Assembly: GCF_003286085.1 (NCBI RefSeq)
Contig: NW_020825321.1
Location: 620,001-684,000, forward strand
Direction of reading: 5' to 3'
DNA length: 64,000 nucleotides
DNA from: Drosophila persimilis
Lineage: Eukaryota; Arthropoda; Insecta; Diptera; Drosophilidae
The translations under genes and the position numbers were made by a program. The notes beneath the pieces were generated by a model that was given only the letters and a program-made list of their open reading frames with translations, did not search any database and was not told the origin of the DNA. Positions 45,213 to 56,505 of this stretch are shown here, piece by piece; within the stretch, counting starts at the first letter, position 1; the number at the start of each line of letters is the position of its first letter.

Positions 45213-45656
45213 TGTTCGGGCGAAGCTTGAGTGTAAATTTTGTACCATCGTTCTATTGCCTATCAATTCACTTTCCTTTCCATTTTTGTCATTACTAAAC
45301 TAACGTAACGTAAGTGTAGCTTTATCTATGCTCGCTCAGCAACATGCTCTCATTTAATCATCTAGTCTTTATCTATGCTCGCTCTTGTTATCTTTTCTTT
45401 CCTATGCCGTCGCTAAGCCGTCAGCAGCTGCGCCTGCTCTAGCAGTTACCGCTTGATATAGTTGGAGAACAGACCTTTTTTGTCCCCAATCTATTACTTT
45501 GGCTCGAGATCGTCTCGCTTGCCTCATCCAAGAGTATCACTCTAATACTATTGTAAAAGGCTCTGGTATCTTCGGCCACCCTCAACACACAAAATACCTA
45601 TAATAAAATTTATAGCGTTTCGGAAATTATTAATTCGTGAAATTATTGAACAATCA
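45213..45656 (+). repeat. 5' LTR, BEL family 2 copy 1
   Basis: 444 bp, pairing with 50623-51068. Followed by GACAATCAGACAACAATCGG, where the primer site should be; the tRNA is not identified. Confidence 0.92.
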
Positions 45657-45683
45657 GACAATCAGACAACAATCGGACAAAAA

Positions 45684-46987
45684 ATGTCCGACTCATTTAA
45701 TGTTACTCATTCTAATTTAGAAGAGCTTGATGTAAGCGAAATTGGCAGCGACTTAAGCAACAATTTTGAGGATTTGGCGATGGAAGTTCGTATTCGCTCA
45801 GCACTCCGCATGACTACCCAGAACATGCCGCATCACTCAACGATACGACCCGAGCTCAACGTTACTGCCTCCGGAAATGTGCGGTCACGATATCATATTC
45901 CTGACATCAAACTTCCCACTTTCCGTGGAGGTTATACTGAGTGGGCAGACTTTTACTCGATGTTTAGCACAGTAATAGATCAGGAGCCCTTTCTATCAAA
46001 AATTGAGAAGTTCCAGCACCTGCGCTCATGTTTGGATGGACCTGCCCTGGAGGCTGTTCGCTCTTTGGAAGTATCGGAGAGCAATTATGATATTGCATTG
46101 GACATTTTAAACAATCGTTTCAATAATAAACGTTTGATCTTTCAGGCACACGTTGCTGAGATTCTGAGGCGTGAGAAGGTTGAAGAATGGTCAACTACAC
46201 AGCTACGTACTTTATCGGACAAGCTTCATTCTCACATGAGAGCGCTTAGGTCGATGTGTACCATGGAGGAAATAGCAGGATGCATCATCGTTCACTCCAC
46301 ATACAAGTATCTCGACTCTGGTACAAGGACCAAATGGGAGGAGCTGTCGCCCCCTAATGACATACCAACATTGGACCATTTTTCGGTTTTTTGGAGAGGA
46401 GATGTAAAGCCATGGAGACCATGGATCAAGCTATGTTGATTCAAACCCATAGCAGTCAGGTTGGAAAACATAAACGAATCACTCATTCAAAACACAGTCT
46501 TGTTGCTACAAATACAATCGCATTGGAATGCGTATTCTGTGACAGTAAAGGGCATAACATTTACAGCTGCACTCGCTTTGGAAACCTTTCGCCATCTTTG
46601 CGTCTTAGAACGGCAAGGAAGCTTAGATTTTGCTTCAACTGTTTGAAGAAGGGACATCGGAATACCTCCTGCAGTTCAGGCTCTTGTCGCACATGCGATG
46701 AAAAGCATCATACCCTTTTACATATCAACAATCCGCTGCCTACGTCGGAACCTGCAAACGCTACTACGTCTCCCATTCAGACAGACTCATGCTCAGGCCC
46801 CAATCTTTCAAGTTCTCTTGTTGCCGCTTCATCACCATGCTCGCCTCCTGCTCAGAATCTTAGCTCAGACGTAGTGCTTCTAGCCACGACAGTCATTATG
46901 ATAAAGAGTCGATTTGGTGATCTTCTTCCTTGCCGGGCACTTCTGGATTCAGGCTCTCAGATTAATTTAATAACCTCTCGCTGTGCT
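45684..46987 (+). pseudogene. BEL family 2 gag and protease, frameshifted
   Basis: Start MSDSFNVTHSNLEELDVSEI at 45684. The gag domain is YHIPDIKLPTFRGGYTEWAD to FNNKRLIFQAHVAEIL. The frame is lost near 46420 (stop at 46437) and resumes in 46391-46990. There two CCHC-like knuckles are visible (CVFCDSKGHNIYSC, CFNCLKKGHRNTSC), then CRALLDSGSQINLI with the protease Asp-Ser-Gly. A TAG follows at 46988-46990. Confidence 0.88.
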
Positions 46988-46990
46988 TAG

Positions 46991-49900
46991 AAGCTTCAGC
47001 TGAAACGAGCCAAAGGGTCGGTATCAGTATCCAGTATCGGCGCTGATTCTGCATTTCACACGGAAGGTTCAGTTAATTTGGTCATTCAATCCAGGACTTC
47101 CGATTACTTCACGAGTCTCACAGCTCTCGTTGCTCCACGTATTATAGGAAACCAGCCTGCTTCTTCATTTGATGTATCCAAATGGGAAATGCCATCCAAT
47201 ATCAGCCTTGCTGACCCACCCTTCAACAAATCTCAGCGCATCGATGTACTTATTGAAGCCAGCTTATTTTACGACATTTTATGCGTTGGACAGATCAGAT
47301 TGGAGAGGGGACTTCCTATAATACAAAAAACCCGTCTCGGCTGGGTTGTCACAGGTGGAGGTCATTACTCCCACAGCTCAGTGCTCATAGTTGCCCCTAG
47401 TTCGACGGAATTGAGTCAAACGCCTACCGTTGGTTTGGATGAGCTAGTGCAAAGGTTCTGGGAAGTGGAAAACTGCCACAGAAGCAACAAATGAGGAAAT
47501 TGCTTGCGAAGAACATTTCAAAAAACATTGCGGTCGGCTTCCAAGTGGCGAGTACTGCGTTCAATTGCCTTTAAAGCTGAGTGACAGTCTTCTTGGGGAT
47601 TCTTATCAACAAGCCTATCGCAAATTCCTCAATCTAGAGCGCAAGTTGGTTCGCAAACCACTTCTCAAGGCCCAATACGCCGCATTTATAAAGGAATACG
47701 TCGATTTGAATCACATGTCCCCTGTCAAAGGTGACGAACTTAAACAATGCAAATTTTTTCTTCCTCATCACTACGTCTTAAGAGAAGACAAAACCACCAC
47801 AAAACTCCGAGTAGTTTTCGACGGATCCGCTTGTACAGGATATTCCCCCAACGATTTATGGATGTCTGTTCATACCGTATAGCGTTGACTGGTGGCATTT
47901 GTAAAATGTTTAGATGCGTCCGAGGAGCTCGAGGAGCTAAGAACATTCAAACTGGATACCGTGACCCATTGAACGAAACCAGCAGCATTTCTGGCCATCC
48001 GTTCTATGTACCAACTAGCAGCAGACGAGAGTTCTTCATATTCAAATGGGCTCTGAAGTTACGCTTCGGGACTTTTACATGGATAATTTGCTAACGGGGG
48101 GAGACTCTACAAATGAGGTGCTGGAAATAATTCGCCAGGTGTCAGGACTCTTAGCCAAAGGAAATTTCAAGATCAGGAAATGGTGTTCCAACGATACATC
48201 TGTACTCGATCAAACACCCCGTGAAGATAGGGAAACATTTGTTAAATTTACTGATGGCAGCGATGTAACCAAGACGCTAGGTTTAGCATGGAATCCCACT
48301 TCGGATGAGCTACTATTTTCATTCTGTCCCAAGGGACTTCCCTTCGAAACCAACTAAGCGAGTTGTATTGCCAACTACTGCACGATTTTATGATCCACTC
48401 GGACTTATAGGGCCAGTAATTACCAAAGCAAAACTATTTCTACAGCAGCTGTGGAAAGAAAAGCTTCATTGGGATGAATGTCTGCCAGTCTCCTTACGCA
48501 CAACTTGGATCAACCTTTTTCAGCAGTTTGACTCTATGCAACAAATTTCTTTCCCGCGCCTATCGTTCCTTCGAAGCAGCAACCTTGAAATGCATGGATT
48601 TTGTGATGCCAGCATAAGTGCTTATGGAGCTTGCATCTACGCTGTTTCGCAAGGCGACAATGGAGTCAAGGCAAATCTCCTATTTTCCAGATCTCGTGTA
48701 GCGCCACTGAAGACTATCACAATACCCAAGTTGGAATTATGTGGTGCAGAGCTACTCGCCCAGCTTACGCATGAAGTATCTTTGATGAACTTCAATTGCT
48801 CTTATTATTGCTGGTGTGACTCCACAGTCGTTTTAGCTTGGATCAAGAATCAACCATCCAACTTCAATGTATTTGTCGCTAATAGACATTCTACTATTCA
48901 GGAACTCACATCTGGAATGTCTTGGCTGCACGTGCCAACTAATCTAAACCCTGCCGATATGCTTTCTCGAGGATCATTACCAGCTGAGCTCATCAATTCT
49001 CATCTTTGGAAGACTTACATACTTGACAGCCAGTACGGATCAATGGCCAAGTACGCCTGCTCTTCCAGAGCCGGTTTTGGAGGCACGAAAAACCATACTA
49101 ATTACAAACTGCGCGTCAAGATATTTGGTGGAAGAATCAAAGTTTGTAAATTCCTTCCCCAAAATGCAACGAATTTTTGCGTATGTATGCAAATTCATTC
49201 ATCGACGAAAGTCTGGAATAACTGTGGAGGACTGGCGCTTGGGAACCGAACTTCTTCTTCGTCTTACTCAGCATTCTCGTCTATCTACTGAAATAAGAGC
49301 CCTGGAAACGCGAAAGGACATCAAGGCTTCAAGCTCGATCGTCTCGCTTTCGCCATTTTTAGATGATTGCGGTTTGCTTCGAGTTGGAGGGCGTCTTAAA
49401 AACTCTACCTTGGACTTCGAAGCACGGCATCCCATAATATTGCCCAAGAATCATTCCATCACTTCTGCTCTGATACGGTACTTACACGAAAAACACGTTC
49501 ACGCTGGACCCCAGTCGCTATTAGCCATCATTCGTCAAACATACTGACCAATCGGTGGCCGAAAGACCGTAGCACACGTAATCCAAAAGTGTGTCAGATG
49601 CTTTAGAGTGAAGCCTCGAACTCTCGAGCAAATAATGGCAGATCTTCCGGTGGACAGAGTCAGCGAATCTCGTGCATTTTTAGTTACCGGCGTGGACTAT
49701 TGCGGTCCGTTCCTGTATAAATCAGAAGTTCGAAACCGGCCCCCACTAATGTGCTACATGAGCATTTTTATATGCTTCTCCACCAAGGCGGTTCACATCG
49801 AGCTTGTGAAGGATCTTACAAGTCTGCGTTCCTCTCTGCTCTTCGCCGTTTCATTTGCACCCGTGGAAGACTGATTCGTATTTGGTCAGATAATGCCACA

Positions 49901-50646
49901 AATTTTGTTGGAGCGCGGAACGAACTGGCGGAACTTAAGTCGCTATTCCTAAGCGACAGTCATCAAGAAGCCGTGCATCAAGCTTGTCTCGCCGATTGCA
50001 TCGATTGGCGTTTCATTCCTCCTAGATCGTCACATTTTGAAGGATTGTGGGAAGCGTCAGTCAAGCTTGCTAAACATCATCTTCGACGTGCCCTTGGATC
50101 CTCGCTTCTTGGATTTGATGAGCTGCGCACTCTCGCGTGCAATATCTGTGCAATCATTAATTCAAGGCCATTGTTTCCTCTTTCAGAGAACTCTGTAGAT
50201 CTCGATGTACTCACGCCCAACCATTTTCTGGTTGGCGCCCCCATCACAACCTTCTTGGAGCCTGACTTGGTTCATTTAAACGTCGATCGCTTGGACCGTT
50301 CGCAGAAGGTCACACAGCTTCAGCAAATCTTTTGGTCTCGCTGGCGCCAATCGTATTTAACCAGTCTTCAAGAAAGAACGAGTGGCGCACCCGGAATCCT
50401 GAGCTTCACGTCAATGATGTCGTTCTTGTTAAGGACGAGAACTTCCCTCCTCTGAAGTGGCCTCTAGCGAGAATCCTCGAGGTCATCCCAGGAGCTGATG
50501 GCGTATCTCGAGTCGCCTTGATCAGGATGGCTACAGGTGTTAGCCGAAGAGCACTTGCAAAACTATGTCTGTTGCCTCTACGAGATGAGGTGAAAGGCAT
50601 GGATCCTTCCACGGGGGGAGTATGTTCGGGCGAAGCCCGAGTGTAA
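46991..50646 (+). pseudogene. BEL family 2 pol (RT, RNase H, integrase), heavily broken
   Basis: After the stop, pol reads on in several frames: SQRIDVLIEASLFYDI (47078-47494), TTTKLRVVFDGSACTGYS (47565-47882), ICKMFRCV, then FYMDNLLTGG at 48076-48087, where BEL elements normally have YVDD. Sequence between the RT fingers and palm is shortened. RNase H (MHGFCDASISAYGACIYA, YYCWCDSTVVLAWI, NPADMLSRG) and the integrase follow: LHEKHVHAGPQSLLAIIRQTY then TGA, CVRCFRVKPRT, GVDYCGPF, and PPRSSHFEGLWEASVK. The C-terminus ends at about 50646 inside the LTR start. Confidence 0.88.
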
Positions 50647-51105
50647 ATTTTGTACCATCGTTCTATTGCCTATCAATTCACTTTCCTTTCCATTTTTGTC
50701 ATTATACTAAACCAACGTAACGTAAGCGTTGCTTTATCTATGCTCGCTCAGCAACATGCTCTCATTTATTCATCTAGTCTTTATCTATGCTCGCTCTTGT
50801 TATCTTTTCTTTCCTATGCCGTCGCTAAGCCGTCAGCAGCTGCGCCTGCTCTAGCAGTTACCGCTTGATATAGTTGGAGAACAGACCTTTTTTGTCCCTA
50901 ATCTATTACTTTGGCTCGAGATCGGCTCGCTTGCCTCATCCAAGTTTATCACTCTAATACTATTGTAAAAGGCTCTGGCATCTTCGGCCACCCTCAACAC
51001 ACAAAATACCTATAATAAAATTTATAACGTTTCGGAAATTATTAATTCGTGAAATTATTGAACAATCATAGTCAGCGAAAAAGCTCGTTGTCTCAACAAT
51101 ATATA
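48472..51105 (+). repeat. Segmental duplication, copy a (partner 53246-55884)
   Basis: About 2.63 kb, repeated 4.77 kb downstream in direct orientation, and it extends past the 3' LTR into 37 bases of flank. A five-base indel near 48,990-49,015 is the largest difference I see. Confidence 0.93.
50623..51068 (+). repeat. 3' LTR, BEL family 2 copy 1
   Basis: 446 bp. Preceded by the purine tract ACGGGGGGAG (50611-50620), the likely plus-strand primer. Differs from the 3' LTR at 55402-55847 by about one base. Confidence 0.93.
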
Positions 51106-51380
51106 TATCTGGAAAAGAGTATATGGAAAGAACGACTTTTGACCAATTGACCTTATGGTAGCTATATGATATGGCTATATAATCGGCCGATTCCGACGGC
51201 CTTCATATTTCACAAAGTTGCTATTTATATTTCTGGCCCAACAGTGAAAAAACAAACTTTGCTCACTGAATAGTGTTTATGAAGACGAATACTTTGGAAC
51301 TCAGAAGGAAGTATCTCTGAAAGGCTCAAATTCGTATATCTACGCTTCGTTACATTAGTCAGACTGCATCTTGCAAGAGG
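51069..51380. other. Flank of BEL family 2 and unassigned AT-rich sequence
   Basis: 51069-51105 (TAGTCAGCGAAAAAGCTCGT onward, ending AATATATA) is present again at 55848-55884. 51106-51380 is AT-rich with no gene; 'aatcggccgattccgacggcc' is a short palindrome-like site. Confidence 0.5.
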
Positions 51381-52540
51381 CGAAGCAATTACTGCACCGT
51401 CAAGTGGCCCGTCTGAAACCAGCAGAAGGCTGTTACTCGAGTATGCAGGAAAGATAGCTGTTAGACTAATATTCGATAAAAATTAGCACTAAACTTACTA
51501 AGAGAACTAGGCATGCATTCAAAATACAAATATCACTACAATTACTAATTACTAGAAAGGTGTGTAAGGATTAGTAATTTATTAATAGGAAGAGAATTAG
51601 TTGGTGATATAATATGGTAGTGGGAATTATAATCCGAGCATAAGACCCTAAACGGTTCATGCAAGGAAGGAACAACGGTATAAAATTTCTAGTAAGTCGA
51701 CTAGGAATCGTGAAGTTTATGCGGCTCAACAGATCAGGGTTGTCTATGTCACCCTGATCAAGTTGTGAATAAGAATCACACCAAGCATTTTTCCACGGTT
51801 AACTAAGGATGGGAGGTTTACTAATAGTAGTCTACTAGAGTAAGATTGGAGTCTTACATCCGCATCCCAGTTAAGGCCCTGCAGAGCAAAGAGTAAAAAG
51901 TTTTTCTGTACTGATTCTATACGGTCTTATACGGTGTACTTTGTACTGAGGGCACCATACGCAGGAACCGTATTCTAAGATCGGACGAACAAGCGAGGTA
52001 TAGAGAGTCTTTGTTATATAGGGGTTGTCAAATTCCTTTGACCACCTCTTTATAAACCCAAGCACGCCCATGGCCTTATTTACCATGGTAGAAATGTGTT
52101 CGGAAAACTTTAACTTGGGGTATAACATAACACCCAGATCATCCACCAGGGTAATTCTCTCAAGAGAACCATCAAATAGGGTATAGGGAGCCAACAAGGG
52201 GCTAGAACGATGAAATGTCATAACTTTGCATTTCGAGGCATTAATGTGTAAAAAGTTTGCACAACACCATGACTGAAAGTTATTGAGATCGGATTGCAAG
52301 CGAGAATGAAATGATGAAATGAAATGTCCTTATACTGGACACAGAGTTTAACATCATCCGCATACATAAGTACTCGAGAGTATGTTAATACCGAAGGCAA
52401 GTCATTAATAAAGAGTGTGTAGAGTAAGGGGCCTAGATGACTGCCCTGTGGTACTCCCAAAGTAACCTTTACTGGTGAAGAGAGGGAGTTTTTGAAGAGG
52501 ACTCTTCGAGACCTGGAACAAAGAACCCTAAAAGGTCAAG
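51381..52540 (-). mobile_element. LINE A fragment (ORF2 RT to 3' region), minus strand
   Basis: 5'-truncated relative of LINE A. On the minus strand: SGVPQ-type segment GVPQGSHLGPLLYTLFINDL, intact YADD (52353-52364), LNASKCKVMTFHRSSPLL-like region, DDLGVML, and LVRPILEYGSCVWCPQY. The 3' region ends near 51381. It lacks a ~37 bp piece present at about 36322-36358 and the G+C-rich block of 37448-37544. Confidence 0.87.
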
Positions 52541-53245
52541 TTTATTTATTTATTTATTAAATTAACAAATTATTTATTAAATTAACAAATTATTTGTTAA
52601 TAATGGTACTTAGTTACTAAAGGCGGAAAAAGATAAGTTAAAAGTTAGCTAAATTTAAATGATTATAAATATTGCATGCAATTAGTTTAAGAGACAGTTC
52701 AGGGGATAGGGTATGGCAGAGGGAGTTATAATTATGGCATAAAACCCTAAAAGGTTCATGATCAGCATAATTAGACCTACATATGGGTATACGGATAGGC
52801 CTAAAAGTACGGGTAGGTCTAGATGGAACGGCCAAGTCAATCTGACCCAAGAGAGTTTGGGAGTCAACAGTCCCAAGAAGGAGCTTGTGCACGAACATTA
52901 CGCCATTGCATATTCTGCGATGGTGCAACGACGGCAGGTCAATAAGATTTAGCCTAGACCGGTAGGGTGGCAAGATTCTACCTGAGTCCCAGTTAAAGTT
53001 CCGAAGGGCAAAAATTAAAAATTGCTTTTGCACGGATTCAATAACAGCCTTCTGCTCTTTATACTGCGGGCTCCACACACAAGAACAATACTCCAATATA
53101 GGACGTACCAACGAGATGTACAGTTGTTTCGTAACGTACGGGTCGTCAAACTCCTTGGACCAACGCTTGATGAACGCTAAAACACCCTTAGCTTTATTTA
53201 CAGTTGCAGCTATATGGGTGTTAAAACACATCTTATGATCAAAAA
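52541..53245 (-). mobile_element. LINE B fragment (ORF2 C-terminus and tail), minus strand
   Basis: Second copy of the LINE B 3' end: HIAATVNKAKGVLAFIKRWS, LVRPILEYCSCVWSPQY, and NYADHEPFRVLCHNYNSL, open at 52638-53231. Its AATAAATAAATAAA tail (52542-52560 on the plus strand as TTTATTTATTTATT) abuts the LINE A fragment at ACTTGACC, so LINE B probably inserted there or the two were joined by deletion. It is cut at 53245 by the BEL family 2 duplicate. Confidence 0.87.
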
Positions 53246-53249
53246 GGAT

Positions 53250-55425
53250 GAAAGTCTGCCAGTCTCCTTACGCACAACTTGGATCAACTTTATTCAGCAG
53301 TTTGACTCTATGCAACAAATTTCTTTCCCGCGCCTATTGTTCCTTCGAAGCAGCAACCTTGAAATGCATGGATTTTGTGATGCCAGCATAAGTGCTTATG
53401 GAGCTTGCATATACGCTGTTTCGCAAGGCGACAATGGAGTCAAGGCAAATCTTCTATCTTCCAGATCTCGTGTAGCGCCACTGAAGACTATCACAATACC
53501 CAAGTTGGAATTATGTGGTGCAGAGCTACTCGCTCAGCTTATGCATGAAGTGTCTTTGATGAACTTCAATTGCTCTTATTATTGCTGGTGTAACTCCACA
53601 GTCGTTTTGGCTTGGATCAAGAATCAACCATCCAACTTCAATGTATTTGTCGCTAATAGACATTCTGTTATTCAGGAACTCACATCTGGAATGTCTTGGC
53701 TGCACGTGCCAACTGATCTAAACCCTGCCGATATGCTTTCTCGAGGATCATTACCAGCTGAGCTCATCAATTCTCATCTTTGGAAGTATGGACGTACATA
53801 CTTGACAGCCAGTAAGGATCAATGGCCAAGTACGCCTGCTCTTCCAGAGCCGGGTTTGGAGGCACGAAAAACCATACTAATTACAAACTGCGCGTCAAGA
53901 TATTTGGTGGAAGAATCAAAGTTTGTAAATTCCTTCCCCAAAATGCAACGAATTTTTGCGTATGTATGCAAATTCATTCATCGACGAAAGTCTGGAATAA
54001 CTGTGGAGGACTGGCGTTTGGGAACCGAACTTCTTCTTCGTCTTACTCAGCAATCTCGTCTATCTACTGAAATAAGAGCCCTGGAAACGCGAAAGGACAT
54101 CAAGGCTTCAAGCTCGATCGTCTCGCTTTCGCCATTTTTAGATGATTGCGGTTTGCTTCGAGTTGGAGGGCGTCTTAAAAACTCTACCTTGGACTTCGAA
54201 GCACGGCATCCCATAATATTGCCCAAGAATCATTCCATCACTTCTGCTCTGATACGGTACTTACACGAAAAACACGTTCACGCTGGACCCCAGTCGCTAT
54301 TAGCCATCATTCGTCAAACATACTGACCAATCGGTGGCCGAAAGACCGTAGCACACGTAATCCAAAAGTGTGTCAGATGCTTTAGAGTGAAGCCTCGAAC
54401 TCTCGAGCAAATAATGGCAGATCTTCCGGTGGACAGAGTCAGCGAATCTCGTGCATTTTTAGTTACCGGCGTGGACTATTGCGGTCCGTTCCTGTATAAA
54501 TCAGAAGTTCGAAACCGGCCCCCACTAATGTGCTACATGAGCATTTTTATATGCTTCTCCACCAAGGCGGTTCACATCGAGCTTGTGAAGGATCTTACAA
54601 GTCTGCGTTCCTAGTTGCTCTTCGCCGTTTCATTTGCACCCGTGGAAGACTGATTCGTATTTGGTCAGATAATGCCACAAATTTTGTTGGAGCGCGGAAC
54701 GAACTGGCGGAACTTAAGTCGCTATTCCTAAGCGACAGTCATCAAGAAGCCGTGCATCAAGCTTGTCTCGCCGATTGCATCGATTGGCGTTTCATTCCTC
54801 CTAGATCGTCACATTTTGAAGGATTGTGGGAAGCGTCAGTCAAGCTTGCTAAACATCATCTTCGACGTGCCCTTGGATCCTCGCTTCTTGGATTTGATGA
54901 GCTGCGCACTCTCGCGTGCAATATCTGTGCAATCATTAATTCAAGGCCATTGTTTCCTCTTTCAGAGAACTCTGTAGATCTCGATGTACTCACGCCCAAC
55001 CATTTTCTGGTTGGCGCCCCCATCACAACCTTCTTGGAGCCTGACTTGGTTCATTTAAACGTCGATCGCTTGGACCGTTCGCAGAAGGTCACACAGCTTC
55101 AGCAAATCTTTTGGTCTCGCTGGCGCCAATCGTATTTAACCAGTCTTCAAGAAAGAACGAGTGGCGCACCCGGAATCCTGAGCTTCACGTCAATGATGTC
55201 GTTCTTGTTAAGGACGAGAACTTCCCTCCTCTGAAGTGGCCTCTAGCGAGAATCCTCGAGGTCATCCCAGGAGCTGATGGCGTATCTCGAGTCGCCTTGA
55301 TCAGGATGGCTACAGGTGTTAGCCGAAGAGCACTTGCAAAACTATGTCTGTTGCCTCTACGAGATGAGGTGAAAGGCATGGATCCTTCCACGGGGGGAGT
55401 ATGTTCGGGCGAAGCCCGAGTGTAA
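53250..55425 (+). pseudogene. BEL family 2 copy 2 RNase H and integrase, broken
   Basis: RNase H to integrase N-terminus is open to a TGA at 54324-54326: MHGFCDASISAYGACIYA, NPADMLSRG, then the His finger LHEKHVHAGPQSLL. The TGA is the same as at 49545-49547 in copy 1. Integrase pieces follow in frames 54387-54614 and 54530-55234 (GVDYCGPF, WSDNATNFVGARNEL, HFEGLWEASVK), with the same frame break near 54615, here beside a small local change. The C-terminal segment is at 55111-55425. Confidence 0.88.
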
Positions 55426-55847
55426 ATTTTGTACCATCGTTCTATTGCCTATCAATTCACTTTCCTTTCCATTTTTGTCATTATACTAAACCAACGTAAC
55501 GTAAGCGTTGCTTTATCTATGCTCGCTCAGCAACATGCTCTCATTTATTCATCTAGTCTTTATCTATGCTCGCTCTTGTTATCTTTTCTTTCCTATGCCG
55601 TCGCTAAGCCGTCAGCAGCTGCGCCTGCTCTAGCAGTTACCGCTTGATATAGTTGGAGAACAGACCTTTTTTGTCCCTAATCTATTACTTTGGCTCGAGA
55701 TCGGCTCGCTTGCCTCATCCAAGTTTATCACTCTAATACTATTGTAAAAGGCTCTGGCATCTTCGGCCACCCTCAACACACAAAAAACCTATAATAAAAT
55801 TTATAACGTTTCGGAAATTATTAATTCGTGAAATTATTGAACAATCA
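55402..55847 (+). repeat. 3' LTR, BEL family 2 copy 2
   Basis: 446 bp, nearly identical to 50623-51068 and with the same 37-base flank downstream. Confidence 0.93.
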
Positions 55848-55883
55848 TAGTCAGCGAAAAAGCTCGTTGTCTCAACAATATAT

Positions 55884-56478
55884 AGTTAAATATCCGCAAC
55901 TCGATTTTAAGTTTTTTAAAAAAGACTTTTATTTTACAACTTAAATATCTTTATGTCACAAGATTTAAATGAATTCCCCGACTTGACTTTGGGTCTGCTT
56001 GTCTCAAACGGAACTGATCTCTCTGCTGCTGGCTAGTTTCCATGAGCCCTTCTCTTGGAACTCCCGACTCTGGCTTCGGGCGTTGCTTTCCTCGGCTGCA
56101 TCTTCGTGTCGGTGGCGTACGTGCCTGGATCGATATTTGGGGATGCGTCGGCTTTGATGAAAGGCATCCACTGCTGGCGATCGGTGTTGCATTACATGAC
56201 GGAGCTAGGAATTTGATACTCCTTGGTTTTATGTCTAGCTTTGATTGGTCCTCATGAGTGGCGTGATTCTAAAGAATCGATTTCTCGAGAGTGGCGTGAT
56301 TCTAATGTTGATGAAACAATGTGGTCTATTGTTTATATTATGGGGGGCCCTAGCTTGGAGTATGGGAAGAAACAGTTATTGATTCTTGAGTGGGGTCCTG
56401 TTACTTGTGTGGATGGGGTGGATGAATTGTACATAAAAATAATGTGTATGGGATGTGAGGAATTATGGATATGTCACT
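55884..56478 (-). repeat. 3' LTR of errantivirus copy 1
   Basis: About 595 bp. On the minus strand it starts AGTGACATATCC after a GGGGG tract and ends GGATATTTAACT. It has a ~24 bp longer central part than the middle LTR (near 56150-56175). Confidence 0.93.
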
Positions 56479-56505
56479 CCCCCAACGATTGTTATTAGCC
56501 TGTCC

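Larger units (their letters stand above)
45213..51068 (+). mobile_element. BEL/Pao retrotransposon family 2, copy 1 (decayed)
   Basis: LTRs at 45213-45656 and 50623-51068 begin TGTTCGGGCGAAGC and end GAACAATCA. About a dozen differences between them by eye make this insertion older than the family 1 copies if rates are equal. Gag, protease, RT, RNase H and integrase are present, with many frameshifts and an RT deletion. The 5 bases before (AAGTT) and after (TAGTC) do not match, so an original end has probably been lost or rearranged. Confidence 0.9.
53246..55847 (+). mobile_element. BEL/Pao family 2, copy 2 (3' half only)
   Basis: Starts abruptly in RNase H at GGATGAAAGTCTGCC and runs to a 3' LTR at 55402-55847. 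It matches 48472-51068 closely, including shared stops. It was therefore produced by DNA duplication of the older copy and not by a new retrotransposition. It lacks the 5' LTR, gag and RT. Confidence 0.93.
53246..55884 (+). repeat. Segmental duplication, copy b (partner 48472-51105)
   Basis: The left edge joins LINE B at a GGA microhomology (53246-53248). The right edge is where the errantivirus begins. Confidence 0.93.

Noticed and set aside
56223..56498. Plus-strand 91-codon frame in errantivirus LTR, repeated at 62316
   Set aside because: It lies wholly in the LTR on the opposite strand to the element genes; identity of the two copies reflects LTR duplication.
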